The notes beneath the pieces were generated by a model. It worked only from the letters and a program-made list of their open reading frames with translations. It made no database searches and was not told where the DNA came from. Below, piece by piece: positions 44,906-52,486 of a stretch of 64,000 nt of DNA (the stretch's first letter is position 1; every line of letters begins with the position of its first letter). Source of the stretch: Rubrivivax sp. (GTDB lineage: Bacteria > Pseudomonadota > Gammaproteobacteria > Burkholderiales > Burkholderiaceae_C); NCBI GenBank assembly GCA_030653385.1, contig JAURZM010000079.1, forward strand, positions 62,001-126,000, given 5' to 3'. The position numbers and the translations under genes were made by a program.

Positions 44906-44949
44906 GCAAACGGAAGGCAAACGGCTGGCAAATGGCCGGCAAACGTCGA
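44906..44949. repeat. four 11-bp tandem direct repeats upstream of the ABC exporter
   Basis: Four head-to-tail copies of an 11-mer: GCAAACGGAAG, GCAAACGGCTG, GCAAATGGCCG, GCAAACGTCGA. On the minus strand, the sense of the exporter, this reads as GTTTGCC-type heptamers every 11 bases. The array ends 89 bases upstream of the exporter start. An 11-bp period puts the copies on one face of DNA, the arrangement used by OmpR/PhoB-type regulators; the identity of a binder is unknown. Confidence 0.65.
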
Positions 44950-45027
44950 TTATCCAAGCCCGCCAGCCACCCCGCGAGCGCTTGAGGGTCTATGCCCTTC
45001 GACGGCACGCAGTCCCCCAAAGCGAAA

Positions 45028-45127
45028 CCCCTCCAGACCGTTACCGGCTGGAGGGGCTGGGCAGCGAGGCTGCCAGTGGAGCTCCGGAGGAATGAGGTCC
45101 GGGGCCCCTGACGCGCACCAAGTGCGC
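45028..45127. other. cluster of consecutive hairpins, possible structured RNA or terminator
   Basis: Within 100 bases: CCCCTCCAG/CTGGAGGGG with an 11-base loop (45028-45056), GCAGC/GCTGC with a 3-base loop (45061-45073), short self-complementary CTCCGGAG and GGGGCCCC, and GCGCAC/GTGCGC with a 3-base loop (45113-45127). I do not recognise a known RNA family in either orientation. Confidence 0.4.
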
Positions 45128-45136
45128 CGTCTGTGG

Positions 45137-45152
45137 TGCCTGATATCAGGCA
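45137..45152. promoter_or_regulatory. 16-bp perfect palindrome, possible operator
   Basis: TGCCTGATATCAGGCA, perfectly symmetric, in non-coding DNA about 105 bases past the ubiD stop. One such palindrome is about what chance would give in 64 kb, so position rather than rarity is the argument for function. Confidence 0.3.
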
Positions 45153-45256
45153 GTCTCAGCGTACGCTGCCACCGCCGTCGCGGCAAGCTGATCGTTCATC
45201 CATCAGCACAGCTGGACCGTCAGCCCACCAAAGCCCCCAAAGCCGCTACACCCGGC

Positions 45257-46816
45257 TCAACTCGCGGGCTGCAACAGTTCGTCGACCATCAACTGCACCC
45301 GGCGCTGCACTGCGGCGTCCATCTGGATCGTCCGGCCCCATTCACGGCTGGTTTCGCCCGGCCACTTGTTCGTGGCGTCGAGCCCCATCTTGCCACCCAG
45401 GCCGCTGACCGGCGAAGCGAAGTCCAGGTAGTCGATGGGTGTGTGCTCCACCAGCGTGGTGTCGCGCACCGGGTCCATGCGGGTGGTGATGGCCCAGATC
45501 ACTTCTTTCCAGTCGCGGATGTCCACGTCGTCGTCGGTCACGACGATGAACTTGGTGTACATGAACTGCCGGAGAAAGCTCCACAGCCCGAACATCACGC
45601 GCTTGGCGTGGCCCGGGTAGGCCTTCTTGATCGAGATGATGGCCAGGCGGTAGCTGCAACCTTCGGGCGGCAGGTAGAAGTCGGTGATCTCGGGAAACTG
45701 CTTCTGCAGGATGGGCACGAACACCTCGTTCAGCGCCACGCCCAGCACCGCTGGCTCGTCGGGCGGCTTGCCGGTGTAGGTGGAGTGGTAGATCGGGTCG
45801 CGCCGGTGGGTCAGGCGCGACAGCTCGAACACCGGGAACCAGTCTTGTTCGTTGTAATAGCCGGTGTGGTCGCCAAAGGGGCCTTCCAGCGCATGCAGGT
45901 AGCCGCCCTTTTCCTTCAGCTTGACGCCCCGGTCGGACTCGCCCACGAAACCTGGGGCGGCTGGCGGGATGTGGCCCTCGAGCACGATCTCGGCGCTGGC
46001 CGGCACCTGCAGCATCAGGCCACCTTCACCCACGCCGCTGGCCACCACCTCGGTCCGACTGCCGCGCAGCAGGCCGGCAAACTGGTATTCCGACAGGCTG
46101 TCGGGCACCGGCGTCACGGCACCCAGGATGGTGGCCGGGTCAGCGCCGAGCGCCACCGCGATGGGGAAGGGCTGGCCCGGCTTGGCGCGCGCGAAGTCGC
46201 GGAAGTCCAGCGCGCCGCCGCGGTGGGCCAGCCATCGCATGATGACCTGGCGGCGGCCGATGACCTGCTGGCGGTAAATGCCCAGGTTCTGCCGCGAGCG
46301 CGGCGACGCCACGGATTGTGGTCCGCGGGTGATGACCAGGCCCCAGGTGATCAGCGGGCCGGCATCACCCGGCCAGCAGGTTTGCACCGGCAGACGAGCC
46401 AGGTCGATGTCGTCGCCTTCCAGCATCTCGTCCTGGCAGGGTGCGCTGCTGCGCAAGGCCGGTTTCATGTCCCACAGCGCCTTGCCCATCTGCAGAAGCT
46501 TGCCGGCATCCTTCAGGCCCTTCGGCGGCTCTGGCTCTTTCAGGCTGGCCAGCAGCACTCCCACCTGCCGCAGTTCGCCAACTTCCTGCGCCCCCATGCC
46601 CAGGGCCACCCGTCTGGGGGTGCCGAAGAGGTTGATCAGGCAAGGAATTTTGTAACCCTGGGGATTCGTACAGAGCACCGCCGGCCCGCCGGATCGAAGC
46701 AACTTATCCCCGATCGCCGTCATTTCCAGGTGCGGAGACACCCACTGGCTGAGCTTTCGGAGCTCGCCCATTGACTCGAGCTGTTGGATGAAGTCCCTCA
46801 GGTCCCTGTACTTCAT
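45257..46816 (-). CDS. ubiD: UbiD family 4-hydroxy-3-polyprenylbenzoate decarboxylase
   Basis: A 519-residue prenyl-FMN-dependent decarboxylase acting in ubiquinone biosynthesis. It begins MKYRDLRDFIQQLESMGELR, a typical UbiD start, and contains the active-site region ALEGPFGDHTGYY with the conserved glutamate and acidic residues, YHSTYTGKPPDEPAVLG, and GLGGKMGLDATNKWPGE near the end. Length and motifs match E. coli UbiD closely. ATG 46816. Prenyl-FMN needs UbiX, which is not in this window. Confidence 0.96.
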   Translation of the reverse strand: MKYRDLRDFIQQLESMGELRKLSQWVSPHLEMTAIGDKLLRSGGPAVLCTNPQGYKIPCLINLFGTPRRVALGMGAQEVGELRQVGVLLASLKEPEPPKGLKDAGKLLQMGKALWDMKPALRSSAPCQDEMLEGDDIDLARLPVQTCWPGDAGPLITWGLVITRGPQSVASPRSRQNLGIYRQQVIGRRQVIMRWLAHRGGALDFRDFARAKPGQPFPIAVALGADPATILGAVTPVPDSLSEYQFAGLLRGSRTEVVASGVGEGGLMLQVPASAEIVLEGHIPPAAPGFVGESDRGVKLKEKGGYLHALEGPFGDHTGYYNEQDWFPVFELSRLTHRRDPIYHSTYTGKPPDEPAVLGVALNEVFVPILQKQFPEITDFYLPPEGCSYRLAIISIKKAYPGHAKRVMFGLWSFLRQFMYTKFIVVTDDDVDIRDWKEVIWAITTRMDPVRDTTLVEHTPIDYLDFASPVSGLGGKMGLDATNKWPGETSREWGRTIQMDAAVQRRVQLMVDELLQPAS

Positions 46817-46849
46817 TTCTTTTGTGTATCAGAAGTGGGTTCTATAGAC

Positions 46850-46878
46850 TTGACCATGTATTAGGCGCTTCCTAGAAT
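46850..46878 (+). promoter_or_regulatory. near-consensus sigma-70 promoter of the lytic transglycosylase gene
   Basis: TTGACC (46850-46855), exactly 17 bases, TAGAAT (46873-46878). It is the best sigma-70 match seen in the window. Transcription would start near 46885, giving a leader of about 180 bases before the ATG at 47066, long enough for regulation in the leader, though I see no known element there. Confidence 0.75.
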
Positions 46879-47065
46879 CGCGCCACACCTGATGTTTCAG
46901 GGTTTACCCGCAACAGCGCTTGCGCAATCGCAGCGGCCGGTAGACACCATGCAGCAGGACCGCAGACGCCCGACACCGAGGCGCACGGCCTGCAGACGAT
47001 TATCACTGTGACCACGCAGCGCGCCCCGGCCGCCGAGGGCCTTGCAGCCAAAGGGAGAAGACTCG

Positions 47066-47977
47066 ATGCCAGTCAGCGAATTGCTGCACCGGGCCAGCCA
47101 AGCCGCCGGCCGGTCGGTTTCGGTTTTTGTCCGCGACGTGGGTCGCGGCATGCTCGAAGTGGGCCACAACGGCCTGGCGCTGCTGGGCCTGGCTGCCCTG
47201 GCGCTGGTGTTTTTTGCCGCCAGCCGCGCCGAGGTTCGTCAGCAGGTCGAGGTGCACACGCTGCAATGGCTGCAAACGCGTCACGAAGCGCGCGAGCTGG
47301 CGTCGGGCAATGTGCTGACTGGCCTGTCCGAGCCCGATGCGGTGCTGCGCGCCACAGCGGCTGACCTGAAGGCCCTGAGCCGTGAACAGGTCACGCTGGC
47401 CACCTGGATCTCGCGCCGCTACAAGGTGGCGCCTGAACCCGTGGGCGCACTGGTGCAGGAGGCCTGGGTCATCGGCCAACGCGCCGGCCTGGACCCGACG
47501 CTGATTTTGGCCATCATGGCCATCGAGTCCCGCTTCAACCCCTTTGCACAAAGCCCGGTGGGCGCGCAGGGCCTGATGCAGGTGATGACGCGGGTGCACG
47601 ACGACAAGTACGAGTCCTTCGGTGGCACCCGTGCGGCCTTCGACCCCATCAGCAATCTGCGTGTGGGTGTGCAGGTGCTGAAGGAGTGCATTGCCCGCGC
47701 TGGCAGCGTGCAGGAAGGCCTGCGCTACTACGTGGGTGCGGCGCTGCTGGAAAGCGACGGCGGATATGCCGCCAAGGTCATGCTGGAGCAGGCCCACATG
47801 CGCAATGTGGCCGAGGGTCGGCCAGTGCCGCTGAACGCGCCCAACACACCGCCTGCCTCCACCCTTCGCGTTGTTGACAGTGCTGACGCGTCACCTGGCG
47901 AGGCCGCCATCCCCGCCCCTGCGCAGTCGGCTTCTGCTGTCATGGGCACCGTTGAGCAAGTGGCGCTGCTTCGCTGA
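47066..47977 (+). CDS. membrane-anchored lytic transglycosylase (SLT domain)
   Basis: A 303-residue murein hydrolase. An N-terminal TM helix (LALLGLAALALVFFAA, about 36-52) anchors it with a periplasmic SLT domain: catalytic Glu154 in AIMAIESRFNPFAQSPVGA, then GLMQVMTRVHDDKY and a helix ending in GLRYYVGAAL, the usual Y-x-x-G-x-A pattern. A Pro/Ala-rich tail follows. ATG 47066 has a GGGAGAAG ribosome site. A near-consensus promoter lies at 46850-46878. Confidence 0.93.
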   Translation: MPVSELLHRASQAAGRSVSVFVRDVGRGMLEVGHNGLALLGLAALALVFFAASRAEVRQQVEVHTLQWLQTRHEARELASGNVLTGLSEPDAVLRATAADLKALSREQVTLATWISRRYKVAPEPVGALVQEAWVIGQRAGLDPTLILAIMAIESRFNPFAQSPVGAQGLMQVMTRVHDDKYESFGGTRAAFDPISNLRVGVQVLKECIARAGSVQEGLRYYVGAALLESDGGYAAKVMLEQAHMRNVAEGRPVPLNAPNTPPASTLRVVDSADASPGEAAIPAPAQSASAVMGTVEQVALLR

Positions 47978-47984
47978 TTCCCCG

Positions 47985-48014
47985 CTGAACCCGGCCGCCT
48001 GCCGGCGCTACACT
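47985..48014 (+). promoter_or_regulatory. promoter of the ZTP riboswitch-glyA transcript
   Basis: CTGAAC (47985-47990), 18 bases, TACACT (48009-48014). The predicted start at about 48021 falls on the first base of the riboswitch, which supports the assignment. Confidence 0.45.
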
Positions 48015-48020
48015 TCAAGC

Positions 48021-48128
48021 CCGTGCGACTGGCGATAGGGGGCACTCCCCCCGAGGTGGATGACCACCAGGAAGCGCGGGCCGCGGCAGCCGGGCTGTCG
48101 CGGCTTCAGCCGTTCGCCTGGGCAGCCC
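48021..48128 (+). promoter_or_regulatory. ZTP (pfl) riboswitch upstream of glyA
   Basis: This matches the pfl/ZTP aptamer in order: GCGACTGGCG (48025-48034), a variable GGGGG/CCCCC helix, the hairpin GGTGG-ATGA-CCACC (48055-48068) followed by AGGAAGCGC, a variable linker hairpin, and the conserved 3' part CGCCTGGGCAG (48115-48125). ZTP riboswitches sense ZMP/ZTP, the signal of 10-formyl-tetrahydrofolate shortage, and commonly turn on glyA, whose product makes 5,10-methylene-tetrahydrofolate. A hairpin CGCCAG/CTGGCG (48141-48161) downstream may be the expression platform. Recognised by eye; a covariance search would settle it. Confidence 0.9.
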
Positions 48129-48140
48129 TCGACCGCGCAC

Positions 48141-48161
48141 CGCCAGTGATTGCTGCTGGCG
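48141..48161 (+). promoter_or_regulatory. candidate expression-platform hairpin of the ZTP riboswitch
   Basis: CGCCAG (48141-48146), 9-base loop, CTGGCG (48156-48161). CGCCAG is also complementary to CTGGCG inside the aptamer (48029-48034) and to a third CTGGCG at 48168-48173, so ligand binding could decide which partner it pairs with. There is no U-tract, which argues for control of translation or of Rho access rather than an intrinsic terminator. Confidence 0.4.
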
Positions 48162-48204
48162 CCGCTGCTGGCGCTCGTTGGCCCTTCATCCGAAGAGGAC
48201 TGCC

Positions 48205-49458
48205 ATGTTCGACCGTTCCACGTCCACCCTTGCGCTCGTCGACCCCGAGATCTGGGCCGCCGTCCAGGCCGAGAACCGGCGCCAGGAAGAGCACATCGAG
48301 CTCATCGCCAGCGAAAACTACACCTCGCCCGCCGTGATGGCCGCTCAGGGTTCACAGCTGACCAACAAATACGCCGAGGGTTACCCCGGCAAGCGCTACT
48401 ACGGCGGTTGTGAGTACGTCGATGTGGTCGAGCAGTTGGCCATCGACCGCCTGAAGACCTTGTTCGGCGCCAACTTCGCCAACGTGCAGGCCAATTCCGG
48501 CAGCCAGGCCAACCAGGCCGTCTTCTTCGGCTTGTTGCAGCCCGGCGACACCATCATGGGCATGAGCCTGGCCGAAGGCGGCCACCTGACCCACGGCATG
48601 CCGCTGAACATGAGCGGCAAGTGGTTCAAGGTCGTCAGCTACGGCCTGGACGCCCAGGAAGCCATCGACTACGAAGCGATGGAACGCCTGGCCCACGAAC
48701 ACAAACCCAAGCTCATCATCGCCGGCGCCAGCGCCTACAGCCTGCACATCGACTTCGAACGTTTTGCCAAGGTGGCCAAGGCCATCGGTGCCTACTTCAT
48801 GGTCGACATGGCGCACTACGCGGGCCTGATCGCCGCCGGCGTCTACCCCAACCCGGTGCCACACGCCGACGTGGTGACCAGCACCACGCACAAGAGCCTG
48901 CGCGGACCGCGCGGCGGCATCATCCTGATGAACGACGAGGCCATCGCCAAGAAGATCAACAGCGCCATCTTCCCTGGCATCCAGGGCGGCCCGCTGATGC
49001 ATGTCATCGCCGGCAAGGCGGTGGCCTTCCATGAAGCACTGACGCCAGCCTTCAAGACTTACCAGGCGCAGGTGGTGGCCAACGCACGTGTGCTGGCCGA
49101 AACGCTGATCGCGCGCGGCCTGCGCATCGTCAGCGGCCGCACCGAAAGCCACGTCATGCTGGTGGACCTGCGCCCCAAGGGCCTGACCGGCAAGGAAGCC
49201 GAAGCCATCCTGGGCGATGCGCACATGACGTGCAACAAAAACGGCATTCCCAACGACCCGCAAAAGCCCATGGTCACCAGCGGCATCCGCCTGGGAACAC
49301 CGGCCATGACCACGCGCGGCTTCAAGGAAGGACAGGCGCGCCAGACCGCGCACCTGATTGCCGACGTGCTGGACAAGCCGCACGACCAGGACAACATCGC
49401 CGCCGTGCGTGCCAAGGTGGCCTTGCTGACCCGCGACTTCCCGGTTTACCGCGGGTAG
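48205..49458 (+). CDS. glyA: serine hydroxymethyltransferase
   Basis: A 417-residue PLP enzyme converting serine and tetrahydrofolate to glycine and 5,10-methylene-tetrahydrofolate. Motifs: ELIASENYTS near residue 34, KYAEGYPGKRYYGGCEYVD, and the Schiff-base lysine in VVTSTTHKSLRGPRGG; GRTESHVMLVDLRPKGLTG follows. Full length. ATG 48205 has AGAGGA before it. A ZTP riboswitch lies 77 bases upstream, and nrdR follows after 15 bases, so the two are likely one operon under folate-status control. Confidence 0.98.
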   Translation: MFDRSTSTLALVDPEIWAAVQAENRRQEEHIELIASENYTSPAVMAAQGSQLTNKYAEGYPGKRYYGGCEYVDVVEQLAIDRLKTLFGANFANVQANSGSQANQAVFFGLLQPGDTIMGMSLAEGGHLTHGMPLNMSGKWFKVVSYGLDAQEAIDYEAMERLAHEHKPKLIIAGASAYSLHIDFERFAKVAKAIGAYFMVDMAHYAGLIAAGVYPNPVPHADVVTSTTHKSLRGPRGGIILMNDEAIAKKINSAIFPGIQGGPLMHVIAGKAVAFHEALTPAFKTYQAQVVANARVLAETLIARGLRIVSGRTESHVMLVDLRPKGLTGKEAEAILGDAHMTCNKNGIPNDPQKPMVTSGIRLGTPAMTTRGFKEGQARQTAHLIADVLDKPHDQDNIAAVRAKVALLTRDFPVYRG

Positions 49459-49473
49459 GCGCCAGGCCGCCCG

Positions 49474-49917
49474 ATGCGCTGCCCCTTCTGCGCCCACGAA
49501 GACACACAGGTCGTCGAGACCCGCGAGTCCGACGAAGGTGACGTGGTGCGCCGGCGGCGGCGCTGCCTGCACTGCGAAAAGCGCTTCACCACCTACGAGC
49601 GCACCGAAATTGCCATGCCCTGGGTGGTGAAGAAAGACGGCTCGCGGGTGGAGTACGACCCGTCCAAGCTGCGTGCCTCGATGACCCTGGCGCTGCGCAA
49701 GCGCCCGGTCAGCGTGGAGCAGATCGACGCCGCGCTGGACCGCATCCAGGACAAGCTGCTGGCCAGCGGCGCCAAGGAAATGCCCACCGCGCGCCTGGGT
49801 GAACTCGTGATGCGCGAACTCAAGCGCATCGACAAGGTGGCCTATGTGCGTTTTGCGTCCGTCTACCGCGAGTTCGAAGACGTCGACGCCTTCCGGCAGC
49901 TGATCCGCGACATCTGA
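49474..49917 (+). CDS. nrdR: NrdR transcriptional repressor of ribonucleotide reductase
   Basis: A 147-residue nucleotide-sensing repressor. Zinc ribbon Cys3, Cys6, Cys31, Cys34 (MRCPFC and CLHC), basic RRRRR between them, and an ATP-cone domain from about residue 47 (VVKKDGSRVEYDPSKLRASM) through YVRFASVYREFEDVDAF. NrdR binds NrdR boxes before nrd genes; no nrd gene is in the window. It follows glyA closely, a pairing common in betaproteobacteria. Confidence 0.97.
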   Translation: MRCPFCAHEDTQVVETRESDEGDVVRRRRRCLHCEKRFTTYERTEIAMPWVVKKDGSRVEYDPSKLRASMTLALRKRPVSVEQIDAALDRIQDKLLASGAKEMPTARLGELVMRELKRIDKVAYVRFASVYREFEDVDAFRQLIRDI

Positions 49918-49969
49918 GCCGGGGGGCCCCCGCCTGGGGGTGTGGGTGGGTGCCCTCCACGGTGCCGTG

Positions 49970-49990
49970 CCCCATGCACCTGCCATGGGG
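49970..49990 (+). terminator. hairpin after nrdR
   Basis: CCCCATG (49970-49976), 7-base loop, CATGGGG (49984-49990), a perfect 7-bp stem about 50 bases after nrdR and 62 bases before the first pilin gene. There is no U-tract; it may end the glyA-nrdR transcript or affect the pilin leader. Confidence 0.35.
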
Positions 49991-50051
49991 ACGCGGCAAA
50001 CGCGCCGCTTTCCTACAGTGATCTTCATCCGATCCACTGCAGGAGCACCCG

Positions 50052-50603
50052 ATGAAGCAGCCCAAACAAGCCCCCGCCCGCCACGCCCAGCGCGGTCTGT
50101 CCCTGGTCGAATCGCTGATCTCGATGGCCGTGCTGGTGGTGACCGTGGGCAGCGCGGCCCCCGGCTTCAAGCAGGTGCTGGAACGCCGCCACCTGGACGG
50201 CGTGTCGGCCCAGCTGGCCACCGACCTGCGCCTGGCCCGCAGCCTGGCCGTCGCTCACCGTGCATCGGTGCGACTGAGCGTGCACGTCACGGGCGCACTC
50301 AGCTGCTACGTGGTGCACACCGGCGCAGCCAAGGACTGCGCCTGCACGGGCGACAACACGGCAGTTTGCACCGGCGATGCACAAGCGCTGCGCACCGTCA
50401 GCTTCGGTCCTGAACACGACGTGCGCATCAGCTCCAGCTCGGCCAGCATGCTGTTCGACCCCGACCGGGGCACCGTCACACCCACCGGCACCTTGCGTCT
50501 GCACGCACGCGACGGTTCGGCCATCCACCAGGTGGTCAACATCATGGGCCGCGTGCGCACCTGCTCGCCCAGCGGCAAGGTCAGCGGCCACCCGGTGTGC
50601 TGA
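50052..50603 (+). CDS. FimT/GspH-like minor pilin
   Basis: A 183-residue type IV pilin-like protein. The prepilin cleavage site is QRG before LSLVESL, with Glu at position +5, and the hydrophobic N-terminal helix runs LISMAVLVVTVG. The globular part is of FimT/GspH type (LATDLRLARSLAVAHRASVRL). Four cysteines near CACTGDNTAVC and the C-terminal Cys may form disulfides. ATG 50052 has AGGAG. First gene of the minor pilin cluster; the 106-base gap to the next gene suggests it could be transcribed separately. Confidence 0.88.
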   Translation: MKQPKQAPARHAQRGLSLVESLISMAVLVVTVGSAAPGFKQVLERRHLDGVSAQLATDLRLARSLAVAHRASVRLSVHVTGALSCYVVHTGAAKDCACTGDNTAVCTGDAQALRTVSFGPEHDVRISSSSASMLFDPDRGTVTPTGTLRLHARDGSAIHQVVNIMGRVRTCSPSGKVSGHPVC

Positions 50604-50709
50604 CACCCCCCAAGCTTGAGCCACAAGTTGACCAACGGCAGCCGGGTGGCGACAGGCGGCGAGACAGGTGCTGGAGCCCGGCTGGGCGGGCGCTGACAAT
50701 CGGGCCAAC

Positions 50710-51186
50710 ATGAACACTCCAGCCATTCCCGCAAGCCGCCGCGGCCGGCGCACGATTCGAGGTTTCACACTGGTGGAGCTGCTGATCACCGTCGTGGTGC
50801 TGGGCATCATCGTCGCAGTGGCGTTGCCGAGCTTCATGGATTCGATTCGCAAGGGCCGGCGTTCGGAGGCGTTTGCGGCCTTGTCAGCGCTGCAGCAGGC
50901 GCAGGAGCGCTGGCGCAGCAACAACGCGGTTTATGCCGACACGTTGACCAAGGTCAACATCAGCAGCCCCACCGGTCCGGGCGGCTACTACGCACTGGAC
51001 ATCATCACGAGCTCTGCCACCGGCTACGAAGTGAAGGCCACCGCAGTCAGCGGCACCTCGCAGGTCAAGGACGGCCCGTGCGCCAACCTCAGCGTGCAAG
51101 TCAACGGCGGCAACATCAAATACGCCAGCTGCGCAACGTGCACCACCTTCACCTATGCGGCTTCCGACGTGTGCTGGAGTCGATGA
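50710..51186 (+). CDS. pilE: PilE-type (minor) type IV pilin
   Basis: A 158-residue pilin: leader ending TIRG, cleavage before FTLVELLITVVVLGIIVAVALPSF, with Glu5. The alpha1 helix continues RKGRRSEAFAALSALQQAQERW, the PilE signature, and the end has a cysteine pair region (CATCTTFTYAASDVCWSR). In this setting it is likely a minor pilin like PilE of Pseudomonas rather than the major subunit. ATG 50710 is preferred over upstream codons because the leader is then 27 residues. The stop overlaps the next gene (ATGA). Confidence 0.9.
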   Translation: MNTPAIPASRRGRRTIRGFTLVELLITVVVLGIIVAVALPSFMDSIRKGRRSEAFAALSALQQAQERWRSNNAVYADTLTKVNISSPTGPGGYYALDIITSSATGYEVKATAVSGTSQVKDGPCANLSVQVNGGNIKYASCATCTTFTYAASDVCWSR

Positions 51187-51794
51187 TGCGCAGCAGACGC
51201 ACTCGCATGGGGGCCTTCACGCTCATCGAACTGATGATCGTGGTGGCCCTGGTGGCCATCATCATCACCCTGGCCGCACCTTCGTTTCGCGACATGATCC
51301 TGATGCAGCGGCTGCGGGGGGTGAACGCTCAGGTGGTGACCGACTTGTCGTTTGCACGGAGCGAGGCGGTCAGCAGAGGCACCTTCGTGCAGATCAGATT
51401 CCAGCAGGTCAGTGGTGTCAGCGGCATGTCGTGTTACATCATCTACGCTCGGAACGACAGTCTGACGGCACCGGAGTGCGACTGCACTGCAGCCGAAGGC
51501 TCACGCTGCACGGATCCGTCGACAACCGAGATCCGCACCGTTCAGCTGCCCAACGCGCAGTCGGTGACGGTGGCGCCGCATCCGTCCCTCACGCATGATC
51601 GTTTCACCATCATGCCGCGCACGGGTGGCATGTCACCAATCTACGCGGCCGTGCCTAACGTACCGATCAGCACCTTTCGCATCGAGACCTATATCGATGG
51701 CCCCCGCAAGTTCGAGAATTTTTTCGGTATTGCTGGACGGGTAGGCTACTGCTCACCTGCGGGTTCCAGGGTGGGGGGCGAACCATGCGCCTAG
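51183..51794 (+). CDS. second FimT/GspH-like minor pilin
   Basis: A 203-residue protein with leader MMRSRRTRMG, cleavage before AFTLIELMIVVALVAIIITLAAPSF and Glu5. The FimT/GspH globular signature VTDLSFARSEAVSRGTFVQIR follows. It parallels the first gene of the cluster but the two globular domains differ widely. Start ATG 51183 overlaps the PilE stop; ATG 51186 is equally possible. Its codon use is a little less GC-rich than its neighbours. The 3' end overlaps the PilW gene by 10 bases. Confidence 0.9.
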   Translation: MMRSRRTRMGAFTLIELMIVVALVAIIITLAAPSFRDMILMQRLRGVNAQVVTDLSFARSEAVSRGTFVQIRFQQVSGVSGMSCYIIYARNDSLTAPECDCTAAEGSRCTDPSTTEIRTVQLPNAQSVTVAPHPSLTHDRFTIMPRTGGMSPIYAAVPNVPISTFRIETYIDGPRKFENFFGIAGRVGYCSPAGSRVGGEPCA

Positions 51795-52486
51795 CGCACG
51801 CCCGGCCTTGGCGGGCCAGCCGCAAACTCCAATCCGGGCTGTCGATCGTCGAATTGATGGTGGGGGTGGCCATCGGTCTGGTCATCGTCGCGGCCGCCTC
51901 TTTGCTGATGACGGGCCAGTTGGTCGAAAACCGCCGTTTGCTGACCGAGACGCAGCTGCAGCAGGACTTGCGCGCCACGTCAGACATCCTGACCCGCGAC
52001 ATCCGACGCGCAGGGGCATTGGCTGAACTGAATTCGCTCAGGATGATTTGGCACCCCGACGCTGCACTCAGCTTTCCCGCCGCCTCTTTCTCGGCTGTCA
52101 CGATCACCGGCGCAAGCAACATCGCCTTCTCGTACGACCCGGGCGGATCGCCATCGACGAGCTTCAGATATCAACTGGACGCTGGCACCATCAGGTCCCT
52201 GGTCGGCGTTTCGGGTCTTCAGGAGTTGACCGACAACAAGGTGATGGTCGTCGACAGCTTGACCTTCACCAAGACCAACGCAGGGACCCCCATCCGCCTC
52301 CCTTGCGCCAAGCTCTGTTCCGGCGCCACGCCACCTGACGACTCCTGCTGGCCCACCATCGAAGTGCGCGAAGTGGACGTCGAGATCAAGGCCCACGCGC
52401 TGCGCGCCAGCGAGGTGCAGCGCTCCATGCGCACCCGCGTCAGGTTGCGCAACGACATCCTCAACCCCACGGCGTGCCCCGAATGA
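51785..52486 (+). CDS. pilW: PilW-family minor pilin assembly protein
   Basis: A 233-residue prepilin-like protein: leader ends LQSG, cleavage before LSIVELMVGVAIGLVIVAAASLL with Glu5. The segment after the helix, VENRRLLTETQLQQDLRATSDILTRDIRRAG, is the PilW hallmark. Cysteines occur in CAKLCSG and near SCWPT. PilW helps prime pilus assembly with PilV, PilX and PilE. ATG 51785; the stop overlaps the next start (ATGA). Confidence 0.9.
   Translation: MRLAHARPWRASRKLQSGLSIVELMVGVAIGLVIVAAASLLMTGQLVENRRLLTETQLQQDLRATSDILTRDIRRAGALAELNSLRMIWHPDAALSFPAASFSAVTITGASNIAFSYDPGGSPSTSFRYQLDAGTIRSLVGVSGLQELTDNKVMVVDSLTFTKTNAGTPIRLPCAKLCSGATPPDDSCWPTIEVREVDVEIKAHALRASEVQRSMRTRVRLRNDILNPTACPE

Larger units (their letters stand above)
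44818..45256. other. 439-base gene-free region between ABC exporter and ubiD
   Basis: No frame here looks coding. From left to right it holds 11-bp direct repeats (44906-44949), an AT-rich GATTATCC patch (44948-44955), a run of hairpins (45028-45127) and a 16-bp palindrome (45137-45152). Both flanking genes are on the minus strand, so the region is downstream of ubiD and upstream of the exporter. It may hold the exporter promoter, a terminator for ubiD and possibly a structured RNA. Confidence 0.6.

Noticed and set aside
46817..47065. Possible riboswitch in the long leader of the lytic transglycosylase gene
   Set aside because: The promoter is good, but I could not find conserved aptamer elements or a strong hairpin series in the 180-base leader.
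49995..50008. GG-N10-GC (sigma-54-like) site before the minor pilin genes
   Set aside because: Only the GG and GC match well; the TTGCA-like half is CCGCT, and this pattern is frequent in GC-rich DNA.
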